Source: Acidobacteriota bacterium
GTDB taxonomy: Bacteria; Acidobacteriota; Terriglobia; Terriglobales; Acidobacteriaceae
NCBI GenBank assembly: GCA_021813745.1
Contig: JAKAJO010000006.1
Coordinates: forward strand, 43,137-107,136
Length of the DNA stretch: 64,000 nucleotides
Reading direction: 5' to 3'
Shown: one piece after another, positions 37,184 to 44,916 of the stretch
Layout: each line of letters starts with the position of its first letter
How positions within the stretch are numbered: the stretch's first letter is position 1
Made by a program: the position numbers and the translations under genes
Notes under the pieces: generated by a model
Database searches by the model: none
Told to the model about the DNA's origin: nothing
The model's input: only the letters and a program-made list of their open reading frames with translations

Positions 37184-38207
37184 TGATTGCAGACCTCCTC
37201 AAAGTGTTTGTGTACGTGATAGTCGAATGTCCAGATGTACTTCCGTCGAAGAATGATGGCAAATTTGCAATGACGTGAATCAATGTCGGTGGACTGGAAA
37301 TGCTCTCAACTGGCTCCGCCTTAATATCGCGATCTAGGTCGGAGTTGGACTGTGACGCGTTGACCGGGGTCAAACCGGTAGTGTCAATACGAGTCGTCGA
37401 AGCAAGCAAGGTGTTGATAGGCGAGTTAACCATCCTTTTTATTCCGCGTGATCTAAAGTACGAGAGCAGTGTCACTGCAATGTCAGTGGATCGCTCGATG
37501 GGGAGGAAGTGCCCCGAATCCATTTCGATCAATTCCGAGTTGCTGATCATAGCTGCGGCGCGATGTGCGAACGAACTCGGTAGGATGTCTCGAGAGGCGT
37601 GGATTACCAACGTTGGCCGAGTGAGGCTCTGAAGGATCGAAGGGCAGTCCCGGAAGAGAATTTCCGGCTTACCCCACCGCACCAGACGCATGAGCCTCCA
37701 GGGGCCCGTCAGGCCCGCAAAAGTCTCGTGGAACTTACTCCTTTGCCTAGCGCGAGGGACGGATCGGCGCATGGCAACTTTCCAAAAAAGAGTATGGACC
37801 AACGGTGCGGTAATTTCGCCAACAACAGGCTTGCGTAACCACTCGAGAAGAAAGAACGGCTTTAGATCGGGGAAAAGTGCGGGTGAAAGCAGCGCCATGC
37901 AATTGATACGCTGTGGAAACAGGTGCGCGTAATGGATCGCGACTGCGCAGCCGCCATCATGTCCGACAACATGCCAGCGCCGCACGTGATTGCGTACCCG
38001 CACTTGTTCAATCTGTGCTGCAACCTGCGCGAAGTAGGCGGGGCTGTAGGGCATGAATGGCGTTCTGCCCATGCCAGGTAGATCGACGACGAAGCATCGA
38101 AAATGAGGCGCGAGGTTGCGTACCACATCATCCCAAAGACACCCATTCGTTGGCATGCCGTGAATGAACAGAATTGATTCACCCTTGCCTCGCGAGTTAC
38201 ATCGCAT
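37089..38207 (-). CDS. Alpha/beta hydrolase with Asp nucleophile (haloalkane dehalogenase / epoxide hydrolase-like), odd C-terminal tail
   Basis: A 372-residue frame whose first 260 residues are an alpha/beta hydrolase. The oxyanion segment is LFIHGMPTN, the nucleophile elbow VVGHDGGCA has Asp84 (not Ser), and the catalytic His is in MDSGHFLPIE. An Asp in this position is typical of haloalkane and haloacetate dehalogenases and epoxide hydrolases. The start overlaps the end of the flavoenzyme gene by 11 bases, and about 15 residues of the usual first strand are missing. After about residue 262 the frame continues for 110 low-complexity residues into the AhpD gene; I suspect a lost stop or a frameshift. 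Confidence 0.75.
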   Translation of the reverse strand: MRCNSRGKGESILFIHGMPTNGCLWDDVVRNLAPHFRCFVVDLPGMGRTPFMPYSPAYFAQVAAQIEQVRVRNHVRRWHVVGHDGGCAVAIHYAHLFPQRINCMALLSPALFPDLKPFFLLEWLRKPVVGEITAPLVHTLFWKVAMRRSVPRARQRSKFHETFAGLTGPWRLMRLVRWGKPEILFRDCPSILQSLTRPTLVIHASRDILPSSFAHRAAAMISNSELIEMDSGHFLPIERSTDIAVTLLSYFRSRGIKRMVNSPINTLLASTTRIDTTGLTPVNASQSNSDLDRDIKAEPVESISSPPTLIHVIANLPSFFDGSTSGHSTITYTNTLRRSAINAAHSPAGQPARNSRCDGISPRNGKAAERTC

Positions 38208-39579
38208 AGGCCTGTCCCTCCACTGGATGGGCTTGTTGGCGCGATCGGCTCATTTCAAAGAATGCCGCACCGAGTTGGTGTGCGCCCCACGTCATCGCCC
38301 GCACCGCAGTCATCAGCGAACAAATGATCAACGTCCTCAAGAGAGAGCGACCAGGACGGAGGCGTGTGTAGAAGAGGTTCATCAGCCACGCCGGGACTGT
38401 GTAGATTCGTGCTGTGCCAAACAGTCCCAGCCGGTCACGCAATACCGGTTGATAAAAGAGCTTTTCGATCAGGCTGTTGAAGAAACAGCCAACTGCTGTG
38501 ACGCGAAGATTGTAAAGTGCGCGTGCCTTAGACGATATGGTGCCGCAATGCCGATAACGGCGAATGAGTGCAGTCGCTTCTTCCGCATGTCGCAGAGCGG
38601 CCGTCACACCGTTTCCGGTGACTGGATCGGACTGAGATGCAGCTTCCCCGATGATGACCCAGTTAGTTCCGCAGACTCCTTTGTAAGTGCGACAAAGAAA
38701 CGATGTCGTCGCAACCTCAGGTATCGGAGCCTGGTCTAGGAGGCTTCGCAAGTGTGGGAAACTCCCGCACTGACGCATGAAGATCTCCTGAGTGTCGAGT
38801 CCCATTGAGCGTTGTGCCTTCACATTCGACCCAGGAGAGATATACCCGATGCTGCTTATACCTGGCCGAATCGGAATTTCCCAGATCCACTCCATATAAT
38901 CGCCTGGCGAAGAGGCCATATAGAGAGTGGTTCCCTCCACCCATTGACGTGTGGGCACGCGCGACCAGATTGCAACCTTGCGGGGTCCATACTCGAACGA
39001 TTTGAGGTCGAACCGCTTGCCAAGCAAGCTCGCGTCGCTGCCAGATGCGTCGATAAACCACGAACCGCGAATGAATGTACCTTCTTGAGTGCGTAGGCCA
39101 AGGATGCGCCTCGTCCGCGGGTCCTGCTCATCAAGAACGGCAAAATCAGTTACCCGTTCATTGAGAATCGACACGCCCAGGCGGAGTGCCATCTCGCGCA
39201 GGCGCGCATCTGTCCGATCCCGGTCCAGGTGCATAGTGCAGATCTCGACATTCCATGGCGGATCCGCGAGCCACGCACCAGGAAGGAACTCCTTCTTGGA
39301 ACAGTCTCTGCGCGTGACAGTAATATGGCGCTTCCATGTCGCAGCCTCAGTCGAGACCAAGTCATCCATGGGAAGGCCCAAATTCGCCAAGAGATCAGGG
39401 GCAGACCAATCAAGGGATTCACCGACGACTTTGCGGATTTCCCTTCGCTGCTCGACGCAAATGACCCGAAAGCCGTGACGAGCGAGATGGATAGCCGCAG
39501 CAAGTCCTGCAAGACCTGCCCCGATCACAACAGCATCGGTTTCGATTACGAGAGGTTCTTCCAGCAGCGACCCTGGCAT
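38197..39579 (-). CDS. FAD-dependent oxidoreductase of the flavin-dependent halogenase group
   Basis: A 460-residue flavoprotein. The dinucleotide fold GxGxxG is at about 20-25 (VVIGAGLAGLAAA). The halogenase-type WxWxIP motif is complete at 231-236 (WIWEIP), and a Lys follows the VGES block at 83 (TWKRHITV), near where tryptophan halogenases carry their catalytic lysine. GEAASQSDPVTGNGV is the second FAD motif. WxWxIP separates halogenases from ordinary monooxygenases, but geranylgeranyl-reductase-like enzymes are also related, so activity is unproven. It is translationally coupled to the Asp-nucleophile hydrolase. Confidence 0.75.
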   Translation of the reverse strand: MPGSLLEEPLVIETDAVVIGAGLAGLAAAIHLARHGFRVICVEQRREIRKVVGESLDWSAPDLLANLGLPMDDLVSTEAATWKRHITVTRRDCSKKEFLPGAWLADPPWNVEICTMHLDRDRTDARLREMALRLGVSILNERVTDFAVLDEQDPRTRRILGLRTQEGTFIRGSWFIDASGSDASLLGKRFDLKSFEYGPRKVAIWSRVPTRQWVEGTTLYMASSPGDYMEWIWEIPIRPGISSIGYISPGSNVKAQRSMGLDTQEIFMRQCGSFPHLRSLLDQAPIPEVATTSFLCRTYKGVCGTNWVIIGEAASQSDPVTGNGVTAALRHAEEATALIRRYRHCGTISSKARALYNLRVTAVGCFFNSLIEKLFYQPVLRDRLGLFGTARIYTVPAWLMNLFYTRLRPGRSLLRTLIICSLMTAVRAMTWGAHQLGAAFFEMSRSRQQAHPVEGQAYAM

Positions 39580-39756
39580 GGTGTCCCGTCAGAATGAATT
39601 GAACAGCAGATTGAGGAAGTGGCTTGGGCTAAGTCAAAGAGCAGACCCCAAACGTAACCGAAACTCTACCGAAAGCAGAGGAGACGAGCATCCATCAAAA
39701 GATGGAGAACCAGCAGGTGCAGCATCGCTATCTAAACCGTGTTCGGAGTTCCAGAA

Positions 39757-40515
39757 TCATCGTGGCGTCATGGCGGCGAGAGACTCCGTGACCGAAGGTC
39801 TTGCACCAGCCGCTACGTCCTGATAGCGTCGCTTATGGAATTGGGAAAGGACAGAATTGGCATAAGCGAGCGCGACAACTCGATCGACGTAAGCTGCGAG
39901 ACTCGCTCCGGGCAGTGCACATAGGACGACGTCGGTGGTGAACCCATCCATGTATGCGCGAGCTCCGCAGCATCCAAGGCTTAGCGCAGCAAAGCCGGAG
40001 TTGGCGACTTGAGGAATTACCGCGCAGGCGGGTCGACCAAGAGCAGGAGGATGACGAAACTCTACCTGATGCACGGCTTCGCTGATGATCAAGGCCTGGC
40101 TCGCATCACAAAAGAGAAGAACAACCTCCGGAGGAAGCGGTGACTGCGCTAGAGGCGCATAAACAACGTGCTTGGGACGCTTATTGAGGACGGGGATCAG
40201 CGGCAGATCCTGCGGAGTAACGTAGCCAAGGCTGCCAAAGATCGCAAGCGACTGCTGAAGTTCATCCTGCACTGCCGCTGACAATTCGAGATTATGGGTG
40301 TAGCCACCCACAGCACACAATGAATGGTCGCTCGGTGCAGTTGCGACCGGAGCCGTAGCTGCCTGCCGCCAGAAGCTACATCCAGCTGGTGCATGACCTT
40401 CGTGTGCGGGGACTGCCGTGGGGATCGAGTCAGGAAAGCAAACAGCCACTGGCGCCTGGACAAGCCGGAGATTGTGAGTGAGAGCCTCTGCCAGCTGAGC
40501 GTAAGACGGATCCAT
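39757..40515 (-). CDS. DUF169 family protein
   Basis: A 252-residue protein of the uncharacterised DUF169 family. Its typical blocks are VAVCFPDSIP with AGCSFWRQA, PEVVLLFCDASQALII, and the C-terminal GCCGARAYMDG. Conserved Cys residues (GCSFW, SLCAVGGYTHN, LGCCGAR) suggest a metal or Fe-S site, which is inference. A GAGG lies 10 bases before the ATG. DUF169 genes are often found with anaerobic or metal-dependent metabolism; the role here is unknown. Confidence 0.8.
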   Translation of the reverse strand: MDPSYAQLAEALTHNLRLVQAPVAVCFPDSIPTAVPAHEGHAPAGCSFWRQAATAPVATAPSDHSLCAVGGYTHNLELSAAVQDELQQSLAIFGSLGYVTPQDLPLIPVLNKRPKHVVYAPLAQSPLPPEVVLLFCDASQALIISEAVHQVEFRHPPALGRPACAVIPQVANSGFAALSLGCCGARAYMDGFTTDVVLCALPGASLAAYVDRVVALAYANSVLSQFHKRRYQDVAAGARPSVTESLAAMTPR

Positions 40516-40612
40516 ATAGGGAATTCCTCTTCGGATGCTTGGGGTTCGAGGGTAATCAGAGTGATAGCAGAGCGGCTGTCACCAGACAATCCGGGGCGGT
40601 GCCAATTCCGCT

Positions 40613-40643
40613 AACCGGTAGGAGAGGGGCACTCTCGCCGGTT
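40613..40643 (-). terminator. Hairpin between the HMA and DUF169 genes
   Basis: AACCGG/CCGGTT outer and GAGAG/CTCTC inner stems fold directly at the stop codon of the HMA gene (minus strand). No T-run follows, so it is either a weak or Rho-assisted terminator or an mRNA-processing hairpin inside the operon. Confidence 0.4.
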
Positions 40644-40981
40644 TAGCTCTCTGTATCTTCAGCAGTAAAGCCTAGGTCAGAGATGGTCAAACGAAGTGCA
40701 TCCTGACCTACAAGATCCGGATGATATTGGATCGTGACCATTCCCTGCGGATAAGTTGCATTTGCTGCGACAACGCCCCTTTCCCGGCGGAGCATTGTTT
40801 CCAAACCGACGGCGCATGTGATGCAGGTAAATCCTTTAACGTGCCATGTTACCGTCCTGATGTTTATTTGGTCCGGACCGTTGGGTGAAGAGTCTCCGCG
40901 AAGGGCTTCAATAGCACCGAAAGACGCGACGCCTGTGGCGCCGGTAAGAGTGGCCAGTTTAATGAATTGCCGGCGAATCAT
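40643..40981 (-). CDS. Tat-exported heavy-metal-associated (HMA/MerP-like) domain protein
   Basis: A 112-residue protein. The N-terminus MIRRQFIKLATLTGATG is a twin-arginine signal. The mature part is one ferredoxin-like HMA domain with the metal-binding CxxC at Cys53 and Cys56 (GFTCITCAVGLE) and the usual GVVAANATYPQGMVTIQY strand. It resembles MerP/CopZ but is exported. A perfect GAGGAGG precedes the ATG. It lies 24 bases after the ABC binding-protein gene, so a periplasmic metal may be part of the substrate handling. Confidence 0.88.
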   Translation of the reverse strand: MIRRQFIKLATLTGATGVASFGAIEALRGDSSPNGPDQINIRTVTWHVKGFTCITCAVGLETMLRRERGVVAANATYPQGMVTIQYHPDLVGQDALRLTISDLGFTAEDTES

Positions 40982-41005
40982 GATTCCTCCTCAGAACAAT
41001 TTGCG

Positions 41006-42097
41006 CTATTTGGCAACTGCGTCACCAGGCTCGTATTTCCATGAAGTTTGAATCGTGGCATGATGAGCGAACCGAAGATCTGTGTAAGCGCTGAACGGGA
41101 TCTTCACGTTCAGCACTCCGGTCTGGATCATCATGTCTCGCACTTCGTCAAAATCTTCCTTCTGTGGCTCGAGCAGGTTATATCGGATACGCGACATCGG
41201 CTTGGTTAGCGCCCAGCGTAATAACTCCGGCTTTTGGTTGTAATAGAAGCGACCGACGAAATCAGCGGCATCGACACGGTGAGGGCGGCTAGCATCGAGC
41301 CACAGGCCGGAGCGTGCAATGCCGTCTACCAGAAGCTGTACCACTTCCGGCCGATTCTGAATGAGATCGTCCCGAGCCACGAGGATGCAAGACATATAGT
41401 TTGGCCAATACTTGTCGGCGTAAAACAGGATGCGGCCGTAGCCCCCCATTTCGGCCTGCGAAGGGAATGGCTCTCCCATTACAAATGCGTCGATGGCCTT
41501 GGCCTGCAGAGCGCCGGCGACATCAGGCGGCGCCATCTCGACCATCTTCAAAGCCCCGGGCTTCATTCCATATGCCTGCATAGCTCGAAACAGGAGAAGC
41601 CGCTCATCGGAGAATCGGCTGGGAATCGCAATGGTCTTGCCTTGTAACTGACCAAAGTTGGTAATCGGTCCATCCTTGCGCACAACGACCGCACTTCCAT
41701 TGCGATGTCCTAGATAGACAACCTTAATGGGTACTCCTTGCGCTGCCAGCGCGACGGCCATGGGAGCCACGATGAACGCTGCCTGAATTTTGTTTGCGAT
41801 GAGCGCTTCCTTGAGTTCTGGAAATCCCTGGAACATACGCGGAAGAAACATCTCGCCGCTTTCCGAATACTTGGAGATGTAGTCGGTGACCGGGCAAGTG
41901 AGCTGACACGTAACAGGGATGTAACCGACGATGATTTTCTGCTTAGCTGGTGGTCGATAGCTATTGAGAACGGCTGCCCAGTTCACGTTTAGCCAGCCAT
42001 GCAGGCCGGAAACAACGACAAGCCATGCGACGACGCCAGCAATCACCTTGGAGCCGAGATTCCAGCTTTGTATGCGTAAGACTCTCTTAAGACTCAT
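41006..42097 (-). CDS. ABC transporter substrate-binding protein (nitrate/sulfonate/taurine SsuA-like)
   Basis: A 363-residue binding protein with an N-terminal membrane anchor (VIAGVVAWLVVVSGLHGW), then a type-II periplasmic-binding fold (IIVGYIPVTCQLTC, IQAAFIVAPMAVALAAQGVPI, GKTIAIPSRFSDERLLLFRAM, MGEPFPSQAEMGGYG). It is most like NrtA/SsuA proteins. The motif TCQLTCPVTDY near the mouth of the site is unusual and could bind a metal or thiol. It overlaps the upstream permease gene by 11 bases. Confidence 0.88.
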   Translation of the reverse strand: MSLKRVLRIQSWNLGSKVIAGVVAWLVVVSGLHGWLNVNWAAVLNSYRPPAKQKIIVGYIPVTCQLTCPVTDYISKYSESGEMFLPRMFQGFPELKEALIANKIQAAFIVAPMAVALAAQGVPIKVVYLGHRNGSAVVVRKDGPITNFGQLQGKTIAIPSRFSDERLLLFRAMQAYGMKPGALKMVEMAPPDVAGALQAKAIDAFVMGEPFPSQAEMGGYGRILFYADKYWPNYMSCILVARDDLIQNRPEVVQLLVDGIARSGLWLDASRPHRVDAADFVGRFYYNQKPELLRWALTKPMSRIRYNLLEPQKEDFDEVRDMMIQTGVLNVKIPFSAYTDLRFAHHATIQTSWKYEPGDAVAK

Positions 42098-42869
42098 TGC
42101 GAAACCCCCAGCGTACGCGCTTGATCGTTTCTATTCGCCGGAACAGGACATCGAGGATTAAACCAATCACTCCGATCAGGAGCATAGCTCCGACCACAAG
42201 GTCATAACGCTTCCCAGAGTTACGCGAATCGATGATGAGAAAGCCAAGCCCCGAGTCGACGGCGATCATCTCGCCGGCGACCACAACGAGCCAACCAATC
42301 CCCAGGGCTATGCGGAGGCCCACAAGGATCTGGGGCAAGGCGGCGGGGAAAACAACGCGGGCAAGTAGTTGTGGACCTGTGAGACCGAAATTACTTCCAG
42401 CGCGCCGATAGATGAGTGGAACATTCGATACCGAATCCACGCACGTTACGACGATAGGGAAGAATGCGCCGAGAAAGACGAGAAACACGGCCGCATCGTC
42501 GCCAACGCCAAAGAGAATGATTGCAACCGGGATCCAAGCGATTGGACTGATTGGGCGGAGTATCTGCACGACCGGATTCACAATCTGATTCAGTGACGGA
42601 TACCAGCCTAGAAGCAGGCCAAGCGGAATCCCTAAACCCACAGCAGCAAAGTAGCCGATTGCAACGCGCCGAAGGGAATCGACGATATCTCGCCACAGAA
42701 CTCCGCCATCCACCAGTTGAGTGAGGCCTAGCTTGACTTCAATCGGTGATGGAAAGACCCGGGTACCAGTCCATATCACCGCGTATCGCCAAAATAGAAG
42801 AAAAAGCGCAGTGGCGAAGATGGGCCAGAGCCATCGCTCGGTTTTCTGCATTCCGCTGAGTTCACTCAT
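42087..42869 (-). CDS. ABC transporter permease (SsuC/NrtB-like), second of a pair
   Basis: A 260-residue, six-helix permease with the BPD inner-membrane signature and a typical EAA loop near IALGIGWLVVVAGEMIAVDSG. It is a clear paralogue of the permease at 43675-44490: both carry QILRPISPIAWIPVAI-type and GLGFLI-type segments. It overlaps the ATPase gene by 4 bases (ATGA). The two permeases probably form a heterodimer. Confidence 0.9.
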   Translation of the reverse strand: MSELSGMQKTERWLWPIFATALFLLFWRYAVIWTGTRVFPSPIEVKLGLTQLVDGGVLWRDIVDSLRRVAIGYFAAVGLGIPLGLLLGWYPSLNQIVNPVVQILRPISPIAWIPVAIILFGVGDDAAVFLVFLGAFFPIVVTCVDSVSNVPLIYRRAGSNFGLTGPQLLARVVFPAALPQILVGLRIALGIGWLVVVAGEMIAVDSGLGFLIIDSRNSGKRYDLVVGAMLLIGVIGLILDVLFRRIETIKRVRWGFRNES

Positions 42870-43675
42870 AGCCGGTGTGCCAGTCCAATCTGACCCAGAA
42901 TGCCATCCCGCAGTTCGAGGTATCGCGGAGAACTGATATCGCGAGGATGCGGTATATCAATCGAGACAACTTGCTGGATACGGCCGGGGCGGGCGCTCAT
43001 GACCACGACACGGTCGGCCAATTGAACGGCCTCATCGATGTCGTGAGTTACGAACAGAATCGTCTTGCGCTCAGCTTGCCAGATGCGGAGCAATTCGCTG
43101 CGCATTACTAAGCGAGTGATAGAGTCGAGTGCTCCAAACGGCTCGTCAAGAAACATCACGTCGGGGTTGACCGCTAATGCGCGCGCTACTTCGACCCGCT
43201 GCTTCATGCCCCCTGAGAGCTCGTGCGGGTATGATTTTCCGAAGCCCTCCAGTCCAACCATCTGAATGTAATGATTCACTCGTTCAGCGCGTTCTTTTGA
43301 TGGCAGCTTTCGCAAGCCAAAGCCGATGTTTCCCTCGACCGTCAGCCACGGAAAAACGCCTCGTTCCTGGAAGACGAAAATACGACGCGGATCAGCGCCT
43401 CGAACAATTTCTCCATCGATGAGGATCGCTCCACTGGTTGGCCTCAGAAAGCCCGCCATCGCGCTGAGCAGTGTCGACTTGCCGCAACCCGAAGGTCCAA
43501 GCAGGCACACAAATTCTCCATTGCCAACTTCGAGATTGATGTCCTCCAGCACAGGGAGGGTCTTACCTTCGCGCAGAAAAGCCATCCCCACATTTTCAGT
43601 CCGCAGCTTGATTGGAAGACTTGGCAGGGTTGGATGGATCGCCATTGCTGCTCTTGCAGATGCAGATGAAGACAT
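42866..43675 (-). CDS. ABC transporter ATP-binding protein (SsuB/NrtD-like)
   Basis: A 269-residue ATPase with Walker A GPSGCGKSTLLS, signature LSGGMKQRVEVARAL, Walker B DVMFLDEPFGALDS and the H-loop in LFVTHDIDEAV. I place the start at the ATG at 43675 (MSSSASARAAM), which overlaps the upstream permease stop by one base (TGATG). The in-frame start at 43735 would intrude 60 bases into that permease. It energises import by the flanking permeases. Confidence 0.93.
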   Translation of the reverse strand: MSSSASARAAMAIHPTLPSLPIKLRTENVGMAFLREGKTLPVLEDINLEVGNGEFVCLLGPSGCGKSTLLSAMAGFLRPTSGAILIDGEIVRGADPRRIFVFQERGVFPWLTVEGNIGFGLRKLPSKERAERVNHYIQMVGLEGFGKSYPHELSGGMKQRVEVARALAVNPDVMFLDEPFGALDSITRLVMRSELLRIWQAERKTILFVTHDIDEAVQLADRVVVMSARPGRIQQVVSIDIPHPRDISSPRYLELRDGILGQIGLAHRL

Positions 43676-44490
43676 CACTGTTTCTCCTCGAAACTCCAGC
43701 GCAGCAAACTTGAGCGCTCCAGAGAGCGAACCCATGTGTCAAGCAAAAGTCCGACCACGCCGATGATCACCATTCCGGCAACCACGAGGTCGTAGCGGTT
43801 GCCCGCGTTGCGAGCGTCCACAATCAGGAAGCCCAGGCCAGAGTTGACCGCAATCATTTCGGCCGCCACAACGACCAGCCAGGCAATGCCAAGCGTGATG
43901 CGAAGACCTGTTATCAGACGGGGAAGGATTGCTGGCAAAAGGACCTGTCGCATCAATGGAACTGGCCCCAGTCCAAAGTTGCGCCCGGCGTTAATGTAGA
44001 CGCCAGGAACACTCTGTACTGCGTTGATGACTGTGAGTAGTAAAGGCAGGAAGCAGCCAACAAAAATTAAGAAGATCGCAGCCAGATCGCCCACGCCAAA
44101 CCAGAGAATTGCGATGGGAATCCACGCCAGCGGCGAAATGGGGCGAAGAATCTGGAGAATCGGATTCAGCGCCATTTCCACGCGACGGTACCAGCCAACT
44201 GCGAGGCCGAGAGGCACGGCTACAAGCACGGCAAGACAGAATCCCCACGTGACGCGAAATAACGATGCCACGATGTATCTGACGATCAAACCCCGTGGAA
44301 ACAGGTCGACAATGCCGAGTGTTGTCTTCCAAGGTCCTGGGAGAAGCTGTTGCGGATGCAGGAAGACTTCCATCTGCCAGGCTCCCAGCAGCAAGAGAAT
44401 GAAAACGGCGGGTTTCAACCACGCGAGTGATTTCAAGACACTTTGTCCGTAGGTGGAGTCCATCGGCCAGGGGAAGAACCGTTCGAACAC
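43675..44490 (-). CDS. ABC transporter permease (SsuC/NrtB-like), first of a pair
   Basis: A 271-residue, six-helix permease, the first gene of the leftward block. Family segments are ILQILRPISPLAWIPIAILWFGVGD and the EAA-type loop ending ITLGIAWLVVVAAEMIAVNSG. It is similar enough to the permease at 42087-42869 to be its tandem duplicate. Upstream is a 426-base divergent region with a 6-bp N11 dyad. Confidence 0.9.
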   Translation of the reverse strand: MFERFFPWPMDSTYGQSVLKSLAWLKPAVFILLLLGAWQMEVFLHPQQLLPGPWKTTLGIVDLFPRGLIVRYIVASLFRVTWGFCLAVLVAVPLGLAVGWYRRVEMALNPILQILRPISPLAWIPIAILWFGVGDLAAIFLIFVGCFLPLLLTVINAVQSVPGVYINAGRNFGLGPVPLMRQVLLPAILPRLITGLRITLGIAWLVVVAAEMIAVNSGLGFLIVDARNAGNRYDLVVAGMVIIGVVGLLLDTWVRSLERSSLLRWSFEEKQ

Positions 44491-44916
44491 CGTGAGATCA
44501 TCGCAAGTCTAGACATGCCTGACCAAGTGCGCCTCATCCTAAAGGTGGAGCATATTGTCCATGGAGACTCCTTTATTTTTGATTGAGAGGATCACGTCCA
44601 ACTGGAGTGATCAGAATTGCATGCGGCGGCATTGAAGAGTGACAAACCAGAGAAAGGGGGATTGCTGCCCTATGGTCCATCGAAAGGTTGACTTGCGCCT
44701 AAGTCTCTGGGGCGAGGACGACCGTCAATTCTGCTAAGCAAACTTTGCCTTGTGGCGATAGACTAGTTTTTCGCAGCGCTGAAGATACGAACACGCTTCC
44801 CCGGTCGTGAGAAAAACCACAGTTCCCATTCATTGGGTTGTACCGCATGCCTACGCAGTCGGTCGAAGACCCCGGATTCTGCTACGATCTGCGAAGCGCT
44901 CGTGCCAGTTCACCCT
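44491..44916. other. Divergent intergenic region (426 bases)
   Basis: It separates the leftward ABC-transporter block from the rightward UnbV operon and must hold both promoters. An inverted repeat at 44590-44612 is the only strong symmetric element. No gene or RNA is evident. Confidence 0.55.
44590..44612. promoter_or_regulatory. Inverted repeat GATCAC-N11-GTGATC
   Basis: Perfect 6-bp arms separated by 11 bases lie in the divergent promoter region, 100 bases before the ABC permease start. The geometry fits a dimeric HTH regulator such as a LysR-type protein. None is encoded nearby. Confidence 0.35.

Noticed and set aside
40516..40642. S-box (SAM-I) riboswitch
   Set aside because: Only the GGTGCCAATTCC text is present. 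The P1-P3 elements and the SAM-binding core are missing and the orientation has no gene.
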